This document shows positions 36,318-46,137 of a stretch of 64,000 nt of DNA, in pieces. The position numbers were made by a program, and so were the translations under genes. Numbering within the stretch: the first letter of the stretch is position 1; each line of letters begins with the position of its first letter. Source of the stretch: Haematospirillum jordaniae (GTDB lineage Bacteria > Pseudomonadota > Alphaproteobacteria > Rhodospirillales > Rhodospirillaceae); assembly GCF_001611975.1 (NCBI RefSeq), contig NZ_CP014525.1:2038001-2102000 (forward strand). The letters run 5' to 3'. The notes beneath the pieces are model-generated. The model ran no database searches. It was not told the origin of the DNA and saw only the letters and a program-made list of their open reading frames with translations.

Positions 36318-37342
36318 ACACAAACCTCGGCGGCAAGAGTCTCAAGAAAAACAGCCGCATCATTCCATGATCGATGGCGGAACGACGCCCCTGCTGCGGC
36401 AGACAAACCAGAAAACACACCATCATCCTGCAAAATCTGCACAGCCACACCAGCCAGTGCCGCATCATCGGGGACACAATACCCGGATACACCATTCTCT
36501 ATACAGTCAACAGCTCCCCCAGCCGGTCCAACAACAGCTGGAACGCCACAGGCTTGACTTTCGGCCAGCGTCCAGCAGCACATATCATCATCACACGTAG
36601 GGTAAAGATGTAGCCGAGCACGGGACCAGAGAGTGGCCAGATCAAGGTCGCCGGGCGGAAGACAGACTTCAACACCCTTGATGGCCAAAGCCTCAACGCG
36701 CTCAAACAGGGGCCTCAGAACCACAGGCACATAATCCGGACCAGATCCAAGGAGACGCGACACGACCAACAACCTTGCCTCGGGAACATGGGGCCTGATC
36801 TGGTCACACCAAATATCCAAAAGGCGGTCCAGCCCACGCTGCGGATGCGTGGTAACAACCGCGACAGGATCAACAGAAGTAGACGCTCTCACGCTCCGCC
36901 CCAGAAAGGGGGAACGAACCCCAACCGGCATAATCCAAGCAGGACCGTCTCCACTCCAGCGGCGATGCTGCGCAGCACCACAAAACAGAACGCCCGCCCT
37001 TGTAGCTAGGATACGCGCCTGTACAACCGGATGCGCCATATATTCGGGTGATGCCGTAACCCAGAGCAACTGCCGTCGCGCCGATACCTGACCCAGCAAA
37101 GCTGGATCCCGAAAGGCAACAGAAACATCTGCTACAAGGTCTGTCGCCTCGCCTACAGGAACGTAGGCTATCCCGTTGCATTCAACGCGCTGGGATACAC
37201 GACAAGCAACAGAAACCCCGTGCCCACGGGCAGACAAGGCATCAGCCAGCCCGTGCAAAGCCTTCTCCGCACCACCCAAAGCATGATGATCGGGGGAGAA
37301 AACACTGTAATCAGCAGTGCCATCAAGAAAGCAAAAGCGCAT
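36314..37342 (-). CDS. Glycosyltransferase (GT-B, family 4-like)
   Basis: A 342-residue GT-B protein. HHALGGAEKALHGLADAL is the N-terminal acceptor-side motif and VAVVTTHPQRGLDRLLDI starts the donor domain; CCWTLAESQACGVPAVVGPAGGAVDCIENG holds the late family motif, with Glu and Gly residues in the expected places. It is the first gene of the minus-strand operon that runs to asnB. ATG 37342 is used; a TTG two codons earlier is possible. No clear ribosome site is visible. Substrate unknown. Confidence 0.8.
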   Translation of the reverse strand: MRFCFLDGTADYSVFSPDHHALGGAEKALHGLADALSARGHGVSVACRVSQRVECNGIAYVPVGEATDLVADVSVAFRDPALLGQVSARRQLLWVTASPEYMAHPVVQARILATRAGVLFCGAAQHRRWSGDGPAWIMPVGVRSPFLGRSVRASTSVDPVAVVTTHPQRGLDRLLDIWCDQIRPHVPEARLLVVSRLLGSGPDYVPVVLRPLFERVEALAIKGVEVCLPPGDLDLATLWSRARLHLYPTCDDDMCCWTLAESQACGVPAVVGPAGGAVDCIENGVSGYCVPDDAALAGVAVQILQDDGVFSGLSAAAGASFRHRSWNDAAVFLETLAAEVCV

Positions 37343-37528
37343 GTCCAAGAAAACAGCCGGGCGACCAACGAATGCTTTCGCTTATAAGAGGTTGCGCACC
37401 AGATTACCAGCCCCGGTCAACTGACCGACCGAAAAACGCGGCTGACAGGACTTTTCTCTTGCTTGACTCCATAAGCCCGCCCACATAATCGGGACGTAAT
37501 CACAAAACTGACAGACCTGAGTCCACGA

Positions 37529-38443
37529 ATGTCACCAGAAACTGCTCTGTTTCACGAGCTTGCTCACCGAGGCGCCCTGATCTTGTCCGGCGATGACCAT
37601 CGCACCTTCCTGCAAGGGCTGGTTTCTGCCGACGTTCGTACGATTACAGAAAACCATAGCGCGTGGACAGCCTTGCTGACCCCACAGGGAAAATTCCTGC
37701 ACGAATTCTTCATTTACCAGCATGGCAACACCCTGCTGCTGGAGGGAGAACGGGAGCGACTGGAGGACCTACGGACACGCCTCCTGCGCTATCGGCTTCG
37801 CGCCAAGGTCACCCTGGAATCTGTACCGGAGCTGGCCGTTTTTGGTACCCTGCCACCATTTCAGGGACCACTGAGGAACCTGAGCCATGCAGGCGATACC
37901 ATTGCATTCGGGGATGGCATTGCCTGCATGGACCCGCGCTTGCCGGCTGGCGGTATACGCATCGTTGCATCGCGCCAGGCCATTCCAGAGACAGGGCTGA
38001 CCACAGCTGACATGGCCGAAGCTGCATGGGAACAAAACCGCATACGCAACGGCCTGCCTGATGGTAGCCGGGACATAGAACCCGAGAAAGGCTTCCTGCT
38101 GGAATACGGCTTCGATGAACTGGGCGGTGTTGATTTTCGCAAGGGCTGTTACGTTGGCCAGGAAACAACTGCCCGCATGAAGTGGAAGCACCTGACCAAA
38201 AAACGCCTTGTTCCGCTGCGCGGGGAAGACACAACCATGCCACAAAGCAACAGCCCAATCACCCTGTCTGACGGTCAACCTGCTGGCATTATACGCAGCA
38301 GCACGCTTGATGAAACCGGAACAGGCTTTCTTGCCATGGGCGTTGTACGCCTAGATGCCATCCTAGAGACTGATTTACGCTGCGACAGCACACGCCTGAA
38401 ACCCTGCCCTCCCGCTTGGCTGCGCCTTCCGGACAACCGCTGA
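37529..38443 (+). CDS. ygfZ: Folate-binding protein YgfZ/GcvT-like
   Basis: A 304-residue YgfZ-family protein, a tetrahydrofolate-binding relative of GcvT that supports repair or assembly of certain iron-sulfur enzymes and tRNA thiolation. The diagnostic motif KGCYVGQE is at residues 205-212, with Cys207. The N-terminal half has the HRTFLQGLVSADV segment. It is a single gene, divergent from the glycosyltransferase operon. A weak TTGACT at 37463-37468 may be its -35 box, but no good -10 element at proper spacing is seen. Confidence 0.9.
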   Translation: MSPETALFHELAHRGALILSGDDHRTFLQGLVSADVRTITENHSAWTALLTPQGKFLHEFFIYQHGNTLLLEGERERLEDLRTRLLRYRLRAKVTLESVPELAVFGTLPPFQGPLRNLSHAGDTIAFGDGIACMDPRLPAGGIRIVASRQAIPETGLTTADMAEAAWEQNRIRNGLPDGSRDIEPEKGFLLEYGFDELGGVDFRKGCYVGQETTARMKWKHLTKKRLVPLRGEDTTMPQSNSPITLSDGQPAGIIRSSTLDETGTGFLAMGVVRLDAILETDLRCDSTRLKPCPPAWLRLPDNR

Positions 38444-38464
38444 GACAAGGTTAATAGAGGCTGG

Positions 38465-40072
38465 TTAATCCAGTTTGCGTGACAAGGCATTGAGAAGGGA
38501 AATGACGGCCCGACTTGCTTCATGCAGTTCATCAAGGTGCACAAGTGCGTTGTCCCGCTCCCCGGAATACCACGCCTGAAGCGCTTTCCGGGCTTCAGCG
38601 TGAACAGTGGCGTGGGGACCCTCCAGGGCAGCATACTCCGGCAACGCCTTGATTCTTTGATCATCCAAGGCATCATACCAACGCCCCAGACGACAGCTAT
38701 GGTGATCCGGAACGTCTGTGGGCTGCCATTCCCCGTTGCCCATCAAAACATCAACGACCCGCTTCTTGAACAGAATATGATCAACGCGGGCCATTTCGCA
38801 CAACCCTTGTGCAGATCCTTCGACAAACCACTCCTTTGCACTTTTGCTGACGGCATCATTACTGGAGTGTATACTGTCTGCAACCTTTGTCACCAAGCTC
38901 ACATTGTCACGCGACATTTCCGCAACAGCCGTAATACTGCGGGCAATTTCACCGGTTGCCTCTTTCTGCTGCCCCAGTATTGTATTAATCTCCTGCATTT
39001 GCCGTGCTGCCTCTGTCACCTGTGACGATACGGCGTGCATTTTCTCTTGGATGGACTCAATCGCGGAGCGCCCCATGTCAACAGCACGAGTCGAACGCGC
39101 CATCGTTTCACGAATGGTTGTCATGCCAACACGCAAGGCATCAATACGACGGGTAATATCTTCTGTGGCCCGCGCTGTCTGATTGGCAAGCGTCTTCACT
39201 TCGTTTGCCACGACAGCAAAACCCTTGCCCATCTCACCGGCACGGGCTGCCTCGATTGTTGCATTCAAGGCTAGTAGATTCGTCTGACTTGCAATGGCCT
39301 CAATCACAACCAAAATTTCACCGATCTGCTCGGAAGCCGTCGACAGGTCGCTCACACTCAAGGCTGTTTGCTCAACGGCCCCTGCAATATCCCTGATCGC
39401 ATTCCGCGCTCTTTCGACATCACTGACCCCTTCCCTGACCAAGGCGTCCGCAGCAGATGCCTCACCCGAAGCGGTACCGCTGTTGCGGGCAATTTCCTCA
39501 ACACTGGCCAGAAGTTCGGTCGCGGCAGAGGAAATAGCTTCACCAGAACTGCTGGTAATATGCGAATTGCGAGCCAGTGATGCCAGAACAACGGCAGCAT
39601 CATTAACATCGGCAGCTGTGTCAGCCATCTGCCGCAAAATAAGAATGGAATGTGCATCTTTGGCCGCAGAGGGTATAGCCTGAACGCTGTCGCTGCCTGA
39701 GGACCCCATAAGATCAGGTATAATACGTCCGTGCAGACTGTTAATCGCGGCATCACAGCGAGACGGACGAAAGCGGAACTGACGGGCAAGGGCAGAGGCG
39801 GCCATGGACAAAAACATGGATGTTGCCAAACGATAAACCGGATCGCGCGGAAGATGCGGTTCGGGATAATCGGTCACTCCAACTGACAACAACCCATCCC
39901 AACGGGCGCGAAAGGACGACACCCCCGAAGATCCACCCACCGCATCAGAGGAAATGTGTGCTAGAACGGCATCAGAAACCGCAGGTACAACACGCACAGC
40001 ATCCTGCAATCCACGTTCAGTAACCCATGCCTCTGTACCCAATGTGTCTTTATGGCTGGAAAGGCTTGTCAT
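38465..40072 (-). CDS. Cytoplasmic chemoreceptor with C-terminal CZB zinc-binding domain
   Basis: A 535-residue chemoreceptor. No membrane segments are obvious. The N-terminal ~150 residues match no domain I know. The signalling tip is canonical: EAIASQTNLLALNATIEAARAGE and FAVVANEVKTLANQTA. The last ~120 residues form a CZB domain with all four zinc ligands visible: His in RVDHILFKK, Cys in DHHSCRLGRWYD and two His in GPHATVHAEA. CZB domains are known to sense zinc and, through zinc-bound cysteine, hypochlorous acid in some bacteria. The start at 40072 (MTSLSSHKD) has no strong ribosome site. Confidence 0.88.
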   Translation of the reverse strand: MTSLSSHKDTLGTEAWVTERGLQDAVRVVPAVSDAVLAHISSDAVGGSSGVSSFRARWDGLLSVGVTDYPEPHLPRDPVYRLATSMFLSMAASALARQFRFRPSRCDAAINSLHGRIIPDLMGSSGSDSVQAIPSAAKDAHSILILRQMADTAADVNDAAVVLASLARNSHITSSSGEAISSAATELLASVEEIARNSGTASGEASAADALVREGVSDVERARNAIRDIAGAVEQTALSVSDLSTASEQIGEILVVIEAIASQTNLLALNATIEAARAGEMGKGFAVVANEVKTLANQTARATEDITRRIDALRVGMTTIRETMARSTRAVDMGRSAIESIQEKMHAVSSQVTEAARQMQEINTILGQQKEATGEIARSITAVAEMSRDNVSLVTKVADSIHSSNDAVSKSAKEWFVEGSAQGLCEMARVDHILFKKRVVDVLMGNGEWQPTDVPDHHSCRLGRWYDALDDQRIKALPEYAALEGPHATVHAEARKALQAWYSGERDNALVHLDELHEASRAVISLLNALSRKLD

Positions 40073-40231
40073 ATCAGGTGTCCGCTTTACTGCCACACGC
40101 CAAAGGCAGGTGCAACACCCGCCCACAGAAATCACTGTGACACAGCGGAAACCAAGCAACAAACGGGATGCATACCAGCTTGACTATTCCGCCAAGACAA
40201 CACAACACGGCCTCTGGTCATGAGGACCTCA

Positions 40232-42928
40232 TCACGCCGTACTGTCTGCAAGCTCCTTATGTCCGTTCCCTATACGACGGCAGGCTGAACGTGCTGCAGC
40301 CAAACGTGCAATGGGAACGCGATACGGAGAGCACGACACATAGTCAAGACCAATGCCCTCGAAAAAGTCTATCGAGTCCGGATCGCCGCCGTGTTCCCCA
40401 CACACACCGACCTTCAACCCGGGATGAGCCGCACGCCCACGAACCGTTGCAATCTTGACAAGCTCCCCCACTCCTTCGCAGTCTATCGACACGAATGGAT
40501 CCTTGGCATAAACACCATGCCGGTGATAGGCATCCATGAAGTGAGCCGCATCATCACGCGAAATTCCTAGGGCGGTCTGGGTAAGATCATTTGTTCCAAA
40601 ACTGAAGAATTCAGCATCATCAGCAAGATCACCCGCACACAGCGCCGCGCGTGGCAGCTCTATCATAGTACCAACCTTGTAAGGAATAGTCTTTCCGCAC
40701 CGGGCAAAGACATCCTTGGCTGCTTGATCAACGATTGCTTTTGTCAGCTCCAGTTCGCGGCGGGTTGCAACAAGAGGAATCATCACTTCCACCATAGACG
40801 GTGCATCCTTGGGAGGAACCTCAATCGCAGCCTCAAAAATAGCCTGACACTGCATTGCATAAATTTCAGGGAAAGTAATCCCCAGACGACAGCCGCGATG
40901 CCCCAACATAGGATTGGACTCAGCCATCTGGGCAATGGCCTGGCGTACAGTACGCACGTCAACGCCCGCAGAGTCAGCTACCTCCTGAATATCGGCATCT
41001 GTATGGGGCAAAAACTCGTGCAGAGGTGGATCCAGCAAGCGTATCGTGACCGGAAGCCCGTGCATAATACGGAAGATCTCGATAAAATCAGCCCTCTGGT
41101 ACGGACGCAGAAGATCCAGCGCCTGGCGTCGGCCATCCTCATCCCGGGCTAGGATCATCTGACGTACATGCACAATGCGTCCAGGCTCAAAGAACATATG
41201 TTCTGTACGGCAAAGACCAATCCCTTCAGCCCCGAAACTACGAGCCACGCGCGCGTCAGCAGGCGTTTCCGCATTGGCACGGACGCCCATACGGCGGATG
41301 CTGTCCGCCCACTCCATCAAAAGGGAAAAGTCTTTTCCCAGATCAGGACGAACCATGGGAACGGCCCCGTAAATAACCTGGCCGGTCGAGCCATCCAGCG
41401 TCAGAAGATCTCCCTCCCGGATTTCACGTCCCAACACGGTCATCACACGATCCGTGACATTGATCCGCACAGCTCCGGCCCCGGCAACGCAGGGACGCCC
41501 CATGCCACGGGCAACAACAGCCGCATGACTGGTCATACCCCCACGGGATGTCAGAACACCTTCGGCCACATGCATGCCGCCAATATCTTCCGGGCTGGTT
41601 TCAACACGCGCTAGAATAACTTTCTCCCCCCGGCGAACCCATGCTTCTGCATCGGCTGCGGTAAAAACCAGCTTACCCGAAGCAGCCCCAGGACTGGCCG
41701 GCAAGCCTGTTGTCAGAACATCACGGATAGCCCGTGGATCAAGCATCGGATGCAGAAGTTGGTCAATCTGCCCCGGATCAACCCGCATCACAGCCTCTTC
41801 ACGCGTGATCAGCCCCTCACGTGCAAGATCAACCGCAATCTTCAAGGCGGCAGCAGGTGTACGTTTTCCTGTGCGGGTTTGCAGCATCCACAGCGCCCCA
41901 CGCTGGACTGTAAACTCGATATCCTGCATGTCACGGTAATGCTTTTCCAGAATACGGCGTATAGCGTCCAGCTGACGAAAGACATCTGGCATAAGCTCTT
42001 CCAAGGCTGGAAGATCAGATTGATTGGCCTGTTTTCCCAGAATTGTCAGATGCTGTGGCGTCCGGATACCCGCCACGACATCCTCTCCTTGGGCGTTGAC
42101 CAGATATTCTCCGAAAAACGTATCTTCACCGGTCGACGGATCACGCGTAAAGGCAACACCGGTCGCACAGTCACTCCCCATGTTGCCAAACACCATAGCC
42201 TGCACATTGACAGCCGTTCCCCACGCTTCCGGAATATCATGCAAACGGCGGTATGTTATGGCACGCTGGTTCATCCAGCTGGAGAAGACGGCACCAATTG
42301 CGCCGCGTAGCTGATCATACGGGTCATCCGGAAAAGGCGCACCAGAGCGCTTCATAACCAAGGCCTTATAGGAGCCCAAGAGTTCCTTCCAGTCTCCTGC
42401 CTGAAGATCGGTATCAAGGATATACCCGCGATCAGCCTTGAGATCTTCCAGCAACTCCTCGAAATAATGGTGTCCAATCCCCAGAACGACATCGGAATAC
42501 ATCTGCACAAAACGGCGATAGCTGTCCCATGCGAAACGCGCATCGCCAGATGTTTCAATCAGACCAAGAACCGTATCGTCATTCAGGCCAAGATTGAGAA
42601 TGGTATCCATCATGCCGGGCATGGAAGCGCGGGCCCCCGACCGAACCGACAGCAGAAGCGGCTGTTTCCGGTCTCCAAAAGACGCCCCCATAACCGAGGC
42701 GATATGGGCAACCCCTGCCTCGATCGCATCCTCTAGGCCAGCGGGATAGGTACGGCCATTGGCATAGTAAAACGTACATACGTCAGTCGTAATGGTAAAA
42801 CCGGGAGGAACTGGAAGCCCGATCGCAGCCATCTCGGCCAGATTGGCACCCTTGCCGCCCAGCAGATCCTTCATGCCGGCACGTCCCTCGGTCCGTCCAC
42901 CACCAAACATATAGACCCACTTGGACAT
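40232..42928 (-). CDS. ppdK: Pyruvate, phosphate dikinase
   Basis: An 898-residue PPDK that interconverts pyruvate, ATP and phosphate with phosphoenolpyruvate, AMP and pyrophosphate. Domains in order are the ATP-grasp-like nucleotide domain (KDLLGGKGANLAEMA near the start), the swivelling domain with phospho-His in GGMTSHAAVVARGMG, and the C-terminal PEP/pyruvate barrel with GAEGIGLCRTEHMFF and SFGTNDLTQTALG. The ATG at 42928 has AGGGG nearby; the frame extends 27 codons upstream. It follows glyS on the same strand by about 95 bases, the order commonly seen in Rhodospirillales. Confidence 0.96.
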   Translation of the reverse strand: MSKWVYMFGGGRTEGRAGMKDLLGGKGANLAEMAAIGLPVPPGFTITTDVCTFYYANGRTYPAGLEDAIEAGVAHIASVMGASFGDRKQPLLLSVRSGARASMPGMMDTILNLGLNDDTVLGLIETSGDARFAWDSYRRFVQMYSDVVLGIGHHYFEELLEDLKADRGYILDTDLQAGDWKELLGSYKALVMKRSGAPFPDDPYDQLRGAIGAVFSSWMNQRAITYRRLHDIPEAWGTAVNVQAMVFGNMGSDCATGVAFTRDPSTGEDTFFGEYLVNAQGEDVVAGIRTPQHLTILGKQANQSDLPALEELMPDVFRQLDAIRRILEKHYRDMQDIEFTVQRGALWMLQTRTGKRTPAAALKIAVDLAREGLITREEAVMRVDPGQIDQLLHPMLDPRAIRDVLTTGLPASPGAASGKLVFTAADAEAWVRRGEKVILARVETSPEDIGGMHVAEGVLTSRGGMTSHAAVVARGMGRPCVAGAGAVRINVTDRVMTVLGREIREGDLLTLDGSTGQVIYGAVPMVRPDLGKDFSLLMEWADSIRRMGVRANAETPADARVARSFGAEGIGLCRTEHMFFEPGRIVHVRQMILARDEDGRRQALDLLRPYQRADFIEIFRIMHGLPVTIRLLDPPLHEFLPHTDADIQEVADSAGVDVRTVRQAIAQMAESNPMLGHRGCRLGITFPEIYAMQCQAIFEAAIEVPPKDAPSMVEVMIPLVATRRELELTKAIVDQAAKDVFARCGKTIPYKVGTMIELPRAALCAGDLADDAEFFSFGTNDLTQTALGISRDDAAHFMDAYHRHGVYAKDPFVSIDCEGVGELVKIATVRGRAAHPGLKVGVCGEHGGDPDSIDFFEGIGLDYVSCSPYRVPIARLAAARSACRRIGNGHKELADSTA

Positions 42929-43023
42929 CCTTGCGCCCCTTGTCCTGTCTGACTTCTTGCCTACCCGGTATGACACCCAGGCTTCACCTTGAACAAATGG
43001 CCGGGACAAGCCCGGCCACTTCT

Positions 43024-45117
43024 CTACACCACGGCTTCAGCAACCGGACCGCTTCCCTCGACTAATGCCAAGTCTGCGAGACCAACTGTTACAGCACCGA
43101 CCGCTGACAAAAGTCGCAACCGATTGCGGCGCAAATCAGGATCGGAATCATTCACCGTCACATTTTCAAAGAAAGCATCAACCGGCCCACGCAATCCTGC
43201 AACCAAGGCGGCTACCTGCTGGTAATCCTCAGCATCAAGCGCCTGATGAATTCCAGGTTCTGTCGCCGACAACGCAGCGGCAAGAGCTTTTTCCTCATCC
43301 ATAACCAGAGACTGAACATCAACAGGCCCGGTGTGCGGCCCGTCTTTCCGATCTTCTATACGGACAATGTTCATCGCACGCCGCCACGCAGCAAGCAGGT
43401 TGGCACCATCATCCGAACGCAACAAACCGGAAAGAGCTTCAACCCGCTTCACAAGCCTGACCAGATCATCCTCGTGACCAAGGGAAAGAACCGCTGACAC
43501 CAAGTCATGCCGCAAGCCTTTCTCTCTGAGAAAAACCTTCAATCGTTCCGCAAAGAACGCCATCAGATCCGTGGCCAAGACATCCGACGACGCAGCACGC
43601 GGCACACTGTAAGCATCCAGCGCCTTGAGGAATACAGCACGCAACGGCAGGCGCAAGCCATTTTCCAGAACCAGCCGAATAACACCGAGAGCGGCCCTGC
43701 GCAGAGCAAACGGGTCTTTTGATCCGGTTGGTTTCTCGTCAATACTCCAGAAGCCTGCTAAGGTATCAATCTTGTCCGACAAGGCAATGCACACCGAAAC
43801 TGGAGCTGACGGGCAACGATCCGACGGACCCTGCGGACTGTAATGCTCTGCAACAGCGTCAGCCACAGCATCAGGCTCCCCGTCAGCCCGGGCATAATAA
43901 CGCCCCATGACACCCTGTAGCTCGGGAAACTCACCAACCATACCAGTAGACAGGTCAGCTTTGGCCAGAAGAGCAGCACGATCCACAAGAGCGCTGTCTG
44001 CCCCCATGTACCCGGCAATCATTGCAGCCAAGGTACGGATACGCGCTACTTTCTCCCACTCTGTACCAAGGCGGGCATGAAAAATCCGTTCCCGTAGGGT
44101 ATCAACACGGGCCTCTAACCGGACCTTGCGATCTTGGTCCCAGAAAAAACGCGCATCGGACAAACGCGCGCGGAGAACACGCTCATTCCCAGAGACAATC
44201 TGCTGCCCTCCATCCTCTGTTTCCATATTGGAGACAACAACAAACCGCGGAGCAAGCGAACCATTATCCTGAACAGTGGAGAAGTATTTCTGGTGTGCCC
44301 GCATAGACGTCGTCAAAACCTCGGCTGGCAGATCCATAAAGACATCTTCGATGGCCCCACTCAGCACAACGGGCCATTCAACCAGTCCCGTAACTTCTCG
44401 CAAAAGGGCTGCATCCTCTTTCAGGCGAACCCCGTGACGATTGGCAAGAGCTGTGGCCGCAGCCTCGATCAAAGCAGAGCGGCGCACGGGATCCAGAACA
44501 ACCTTGGCTGCGGCAAGCTTCTCCAAATAATCCGCAGGACCTGTAACCGAGAAAACGGCAGGTGCATGGAAGCGATGCCCACGCGTTACATTACCGGCAA
44601 CAAGACCAGCAAAAGAGACCGGAACCACCTCGGACCCGAAAAGACACAGAATAGAATGCAGCGGACGAACCCAGCGCTGCGGCCCTGTCCCCCAGCGCAT
44701 CGACTTTGGCCACGGAAAAGAAGCCAAAGCTCCTTCAATGGCCTCTTTGAGGACCGATGACATAGGCCGCCCGCGGCTGCAAACGACAGAGAACAAAAAC
44801 GTTCCCTTGGGCGTTTCACGCTTCTCGCATTGATCCAAGGTTACACCGTTGGCCGCAAGAAAACCCTGTATCGCCTTTTCCGGTGCATCAACACGCGGCC
44901 CGCGCCGCTCCTCCGAGACATCCGGCGTGGCCTCGGGCAGGCCATCAATAACCAGCGTCAACCGGCGTGGTGTCACGTATGTCCGGGTCTCCGGAGCAGA
45001 GAAGCCCGCTTTCTGCAGCCCGTCACAAACCAGACGCTCCAAGGCCTCAGCCGCAGCAGCCTGCATACGGGCCGGTATTTCCTCGGACAGAAGCTCAAGC
45101 AAAAGGGACTGTGCCAT
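43024..45117 (-). CDS. glyS: Glycyl-tRNA synthetase beta subunit
   Basis: A 697-residue beta subunit of the bacterial alpha2-beta2 glycyl-tRNA synthetase, which holds tRNA-Gly while the alpha subunit activates glycine. LLLELLSEEIPARM at the N-terminus, the HD-domain-like central region (AEHYSPQGPSD), SDKIDTLAGFWSI and DPFALRRAALGVIR are conserved blocks. The start ATG at 45117 has GGAGGG at suitable spacing and lies four bases after the glyQ stop. C-terminal anticodon-binding region is complete. Confidence 0.96.
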   Translation of the reverse strand: MAQSLLLELLSEEIPARMQAAAAEALERLVCDGLQKAGFSAPETRTYVTPRRLTLVIDGLPEATPDVSEERRGPRVDAPEKAIQGFLAANGVTLDQCEKRETPKGTFLFSVVCSRGRPMSSVLKEAIEGALASFPWPKSMRWGTGPQRWVRPLHSILCLFGSEVVPVSFAGLVAGNVTRGHRFHAPAVFSVTGPADYLEKLAAAKVVLDPVRRSALIEAAATALANRHGVRLKEDAALLREVTGLVEWPVVLSGAIEDVFMDLPAEVLTTSMRAHQKYFSTVQDNGSLAPRFVVVSNMETEDGGQQIVSGNERVLRARLSDARFFWDQDRKVRLEARVDTLRERIFHARLGTEWEKVARIRTLAAMIAGYMGADSALVDRAALLAKADLSTGMVGEFPELQGVMGRYYARADGEPDAVADAVAEHYSPQGPSDRCPSAPVSVCIALSDKIDTLAGFWSIDEKPTGSKDPFALRRAALGVIRLVLENGLRLPLRAVFLKALDAYSVPRAASSDVLATDLMAFFAERLKVFLREKGLRHDLVSAVLSLGHEDDLVRLVKRVEALSGLLRSDDGANLLAAWRRAMNIVRIEDRKDGPHTGPVDVQSLVMDEEKALAAALSATEPGIHQALDAEDYQQVAALVAGLRGPVDAFFENVTVNDSDPDLRRNRLRLLSAVGAVTVGLADLALVEGSGPVAEAVV

Positions 45118-45121
45118 GATA

Positions 45122-46018
45122 TCAGCCCTCCGCAGCAACAAGATGACCACGCGCTTTCAGCCACCCTTCGCAACACGCCTTGGCCAGAGCCCGCACGCGA
45201 CCAATGTAGGCCGCCCGTTCTGTTACAGAAATGACCCCGCGCGCATCCAGAAGGTTAAAGCGGTGGGATGCCTTGATGCACTGGTCATAGGCCGGCAACG
45301 GCAACCCGGCAGCCAACAGGGACTGACACTCTTTTTCAGCGTCACGGAAGTGATTCAACAGCATGGTGGTATCGGCATACTCAAAGTTGTGGGCTGAATA
45401 TTCGACCTCGGCTTGGTGAAAAATGTCACCGTAGGTTACGCCAGCCCCATTGAAATCCAAGTCATAGACGTTCTCGACCCCCTGGATGTACATCGCCAAG
45501 CGCTCCAGACCATACGTAATCTCGGCCGGAACTGGGTTGCACTCGAAGCCGCCAACCTGCTGGAAGTAGGTAAACTGGGTCACCTCCATCCCGTCACACC
45601 ACACTTCCCACCCCAAGCCCCAAGCCCCGAGCGTCGGGCTTTCCCAGTCATCCTCGACAAACCGGATGTCATGTTTCATAGGATCAATGCCCAGCGCCCG
45701 GAGAGAGTCTAGGTAAAGCTCCTGAATGTTGTCCGGGGACGGCTTCATGATGACCTGAAACTGATAGTAATGCTGCAGGCGGTTGGGGTTCTCGCCATAG
45801 CGCCCATCCGTCGGACGGCGGGAAGGCTGAACATATGCGGCATTCCAAGGGTCTGGACCCAGAGCCCTCAAGGTTGTTGCGGGGTGAAAAGTCCCCGCAC
45901 CCACCTCCATGTCATAGGGCTGAAGAATTGCGCAGCCGTGACCGGCCCAGAATTGCTGGAGGGTAAGAACAAGCTGCTGGAAACTGGGAGATTTGGACAA
46001 AGGGCCTAGTGCGGGCAT
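45122..46018 (-). CDS. glyQ: Glycyl-tRNA synthetase alpha subunit
   Basis: A 298-residue class II aminoacyl-tRNA synthetase alpha subunit. The conserved N-terminal segment with FWAGHGCAILQPYDMEVGAG, then TFHPATTLRALGP, YGENPNRLQHYYQFQVI and WEVWCDGMEVTQFTYFQQ are nearly invariant in GlyQ. ATG 46018 is selected to match family length; the frame is open 23 codons further. Paired with glyS to form the tetrameric enzyme. Expressed with glyS and probably ppdK. Confidence 0.96.
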   Translation of the reverse strand: MPALGPLSKSPSFQQLVLTLQQFWAGHGCAILQPYDMEVGAGTFHPATTLRALGPDPWNAAYVQPSRRPTDGRYGENPNRLQHYYQFQVIMKPSPDNIQELYLDSLRALGIDPMKHDIRFVEDDWESPTLGAWGLGWEVWCDGMEVTQFTYFQQVGGFECNPVPAEITYGLERLAMYIQGVENVYDLDFNGAGVTYGDIFHQAEVEYSAHNFEYADTTMLLNHFRDAEKECQSLLAAGLPLPAYDQCIKASHRFNLLDARGVISVTERAAYIGRVRALAKACCEGWLKARGHLVAAEG

Positions 46019-46137
46019 ACGACAAGGTTCCGGGGAGGTACAATACCACAGGGTTGAAAGGAACCTGAAAACTACCCGCCCCGACACATACGGTCAAACC
46101 CCTTTTGAAACGGATGCCATTCGCGCTTTCACACGTA

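Noticed and set aside
43300..44760. Plus-strand open frames opposite glyS
   Set aside because: GlyS is unambiguous along its whole length; the opposite frames are Gln/Arg/Pro-rich shadows.
46019..46137. T-box-like leader before glyQS
   Set aside because: No T-box sequence or specifier stem is visible; T-boxes are mainly a Gram-positive feature.
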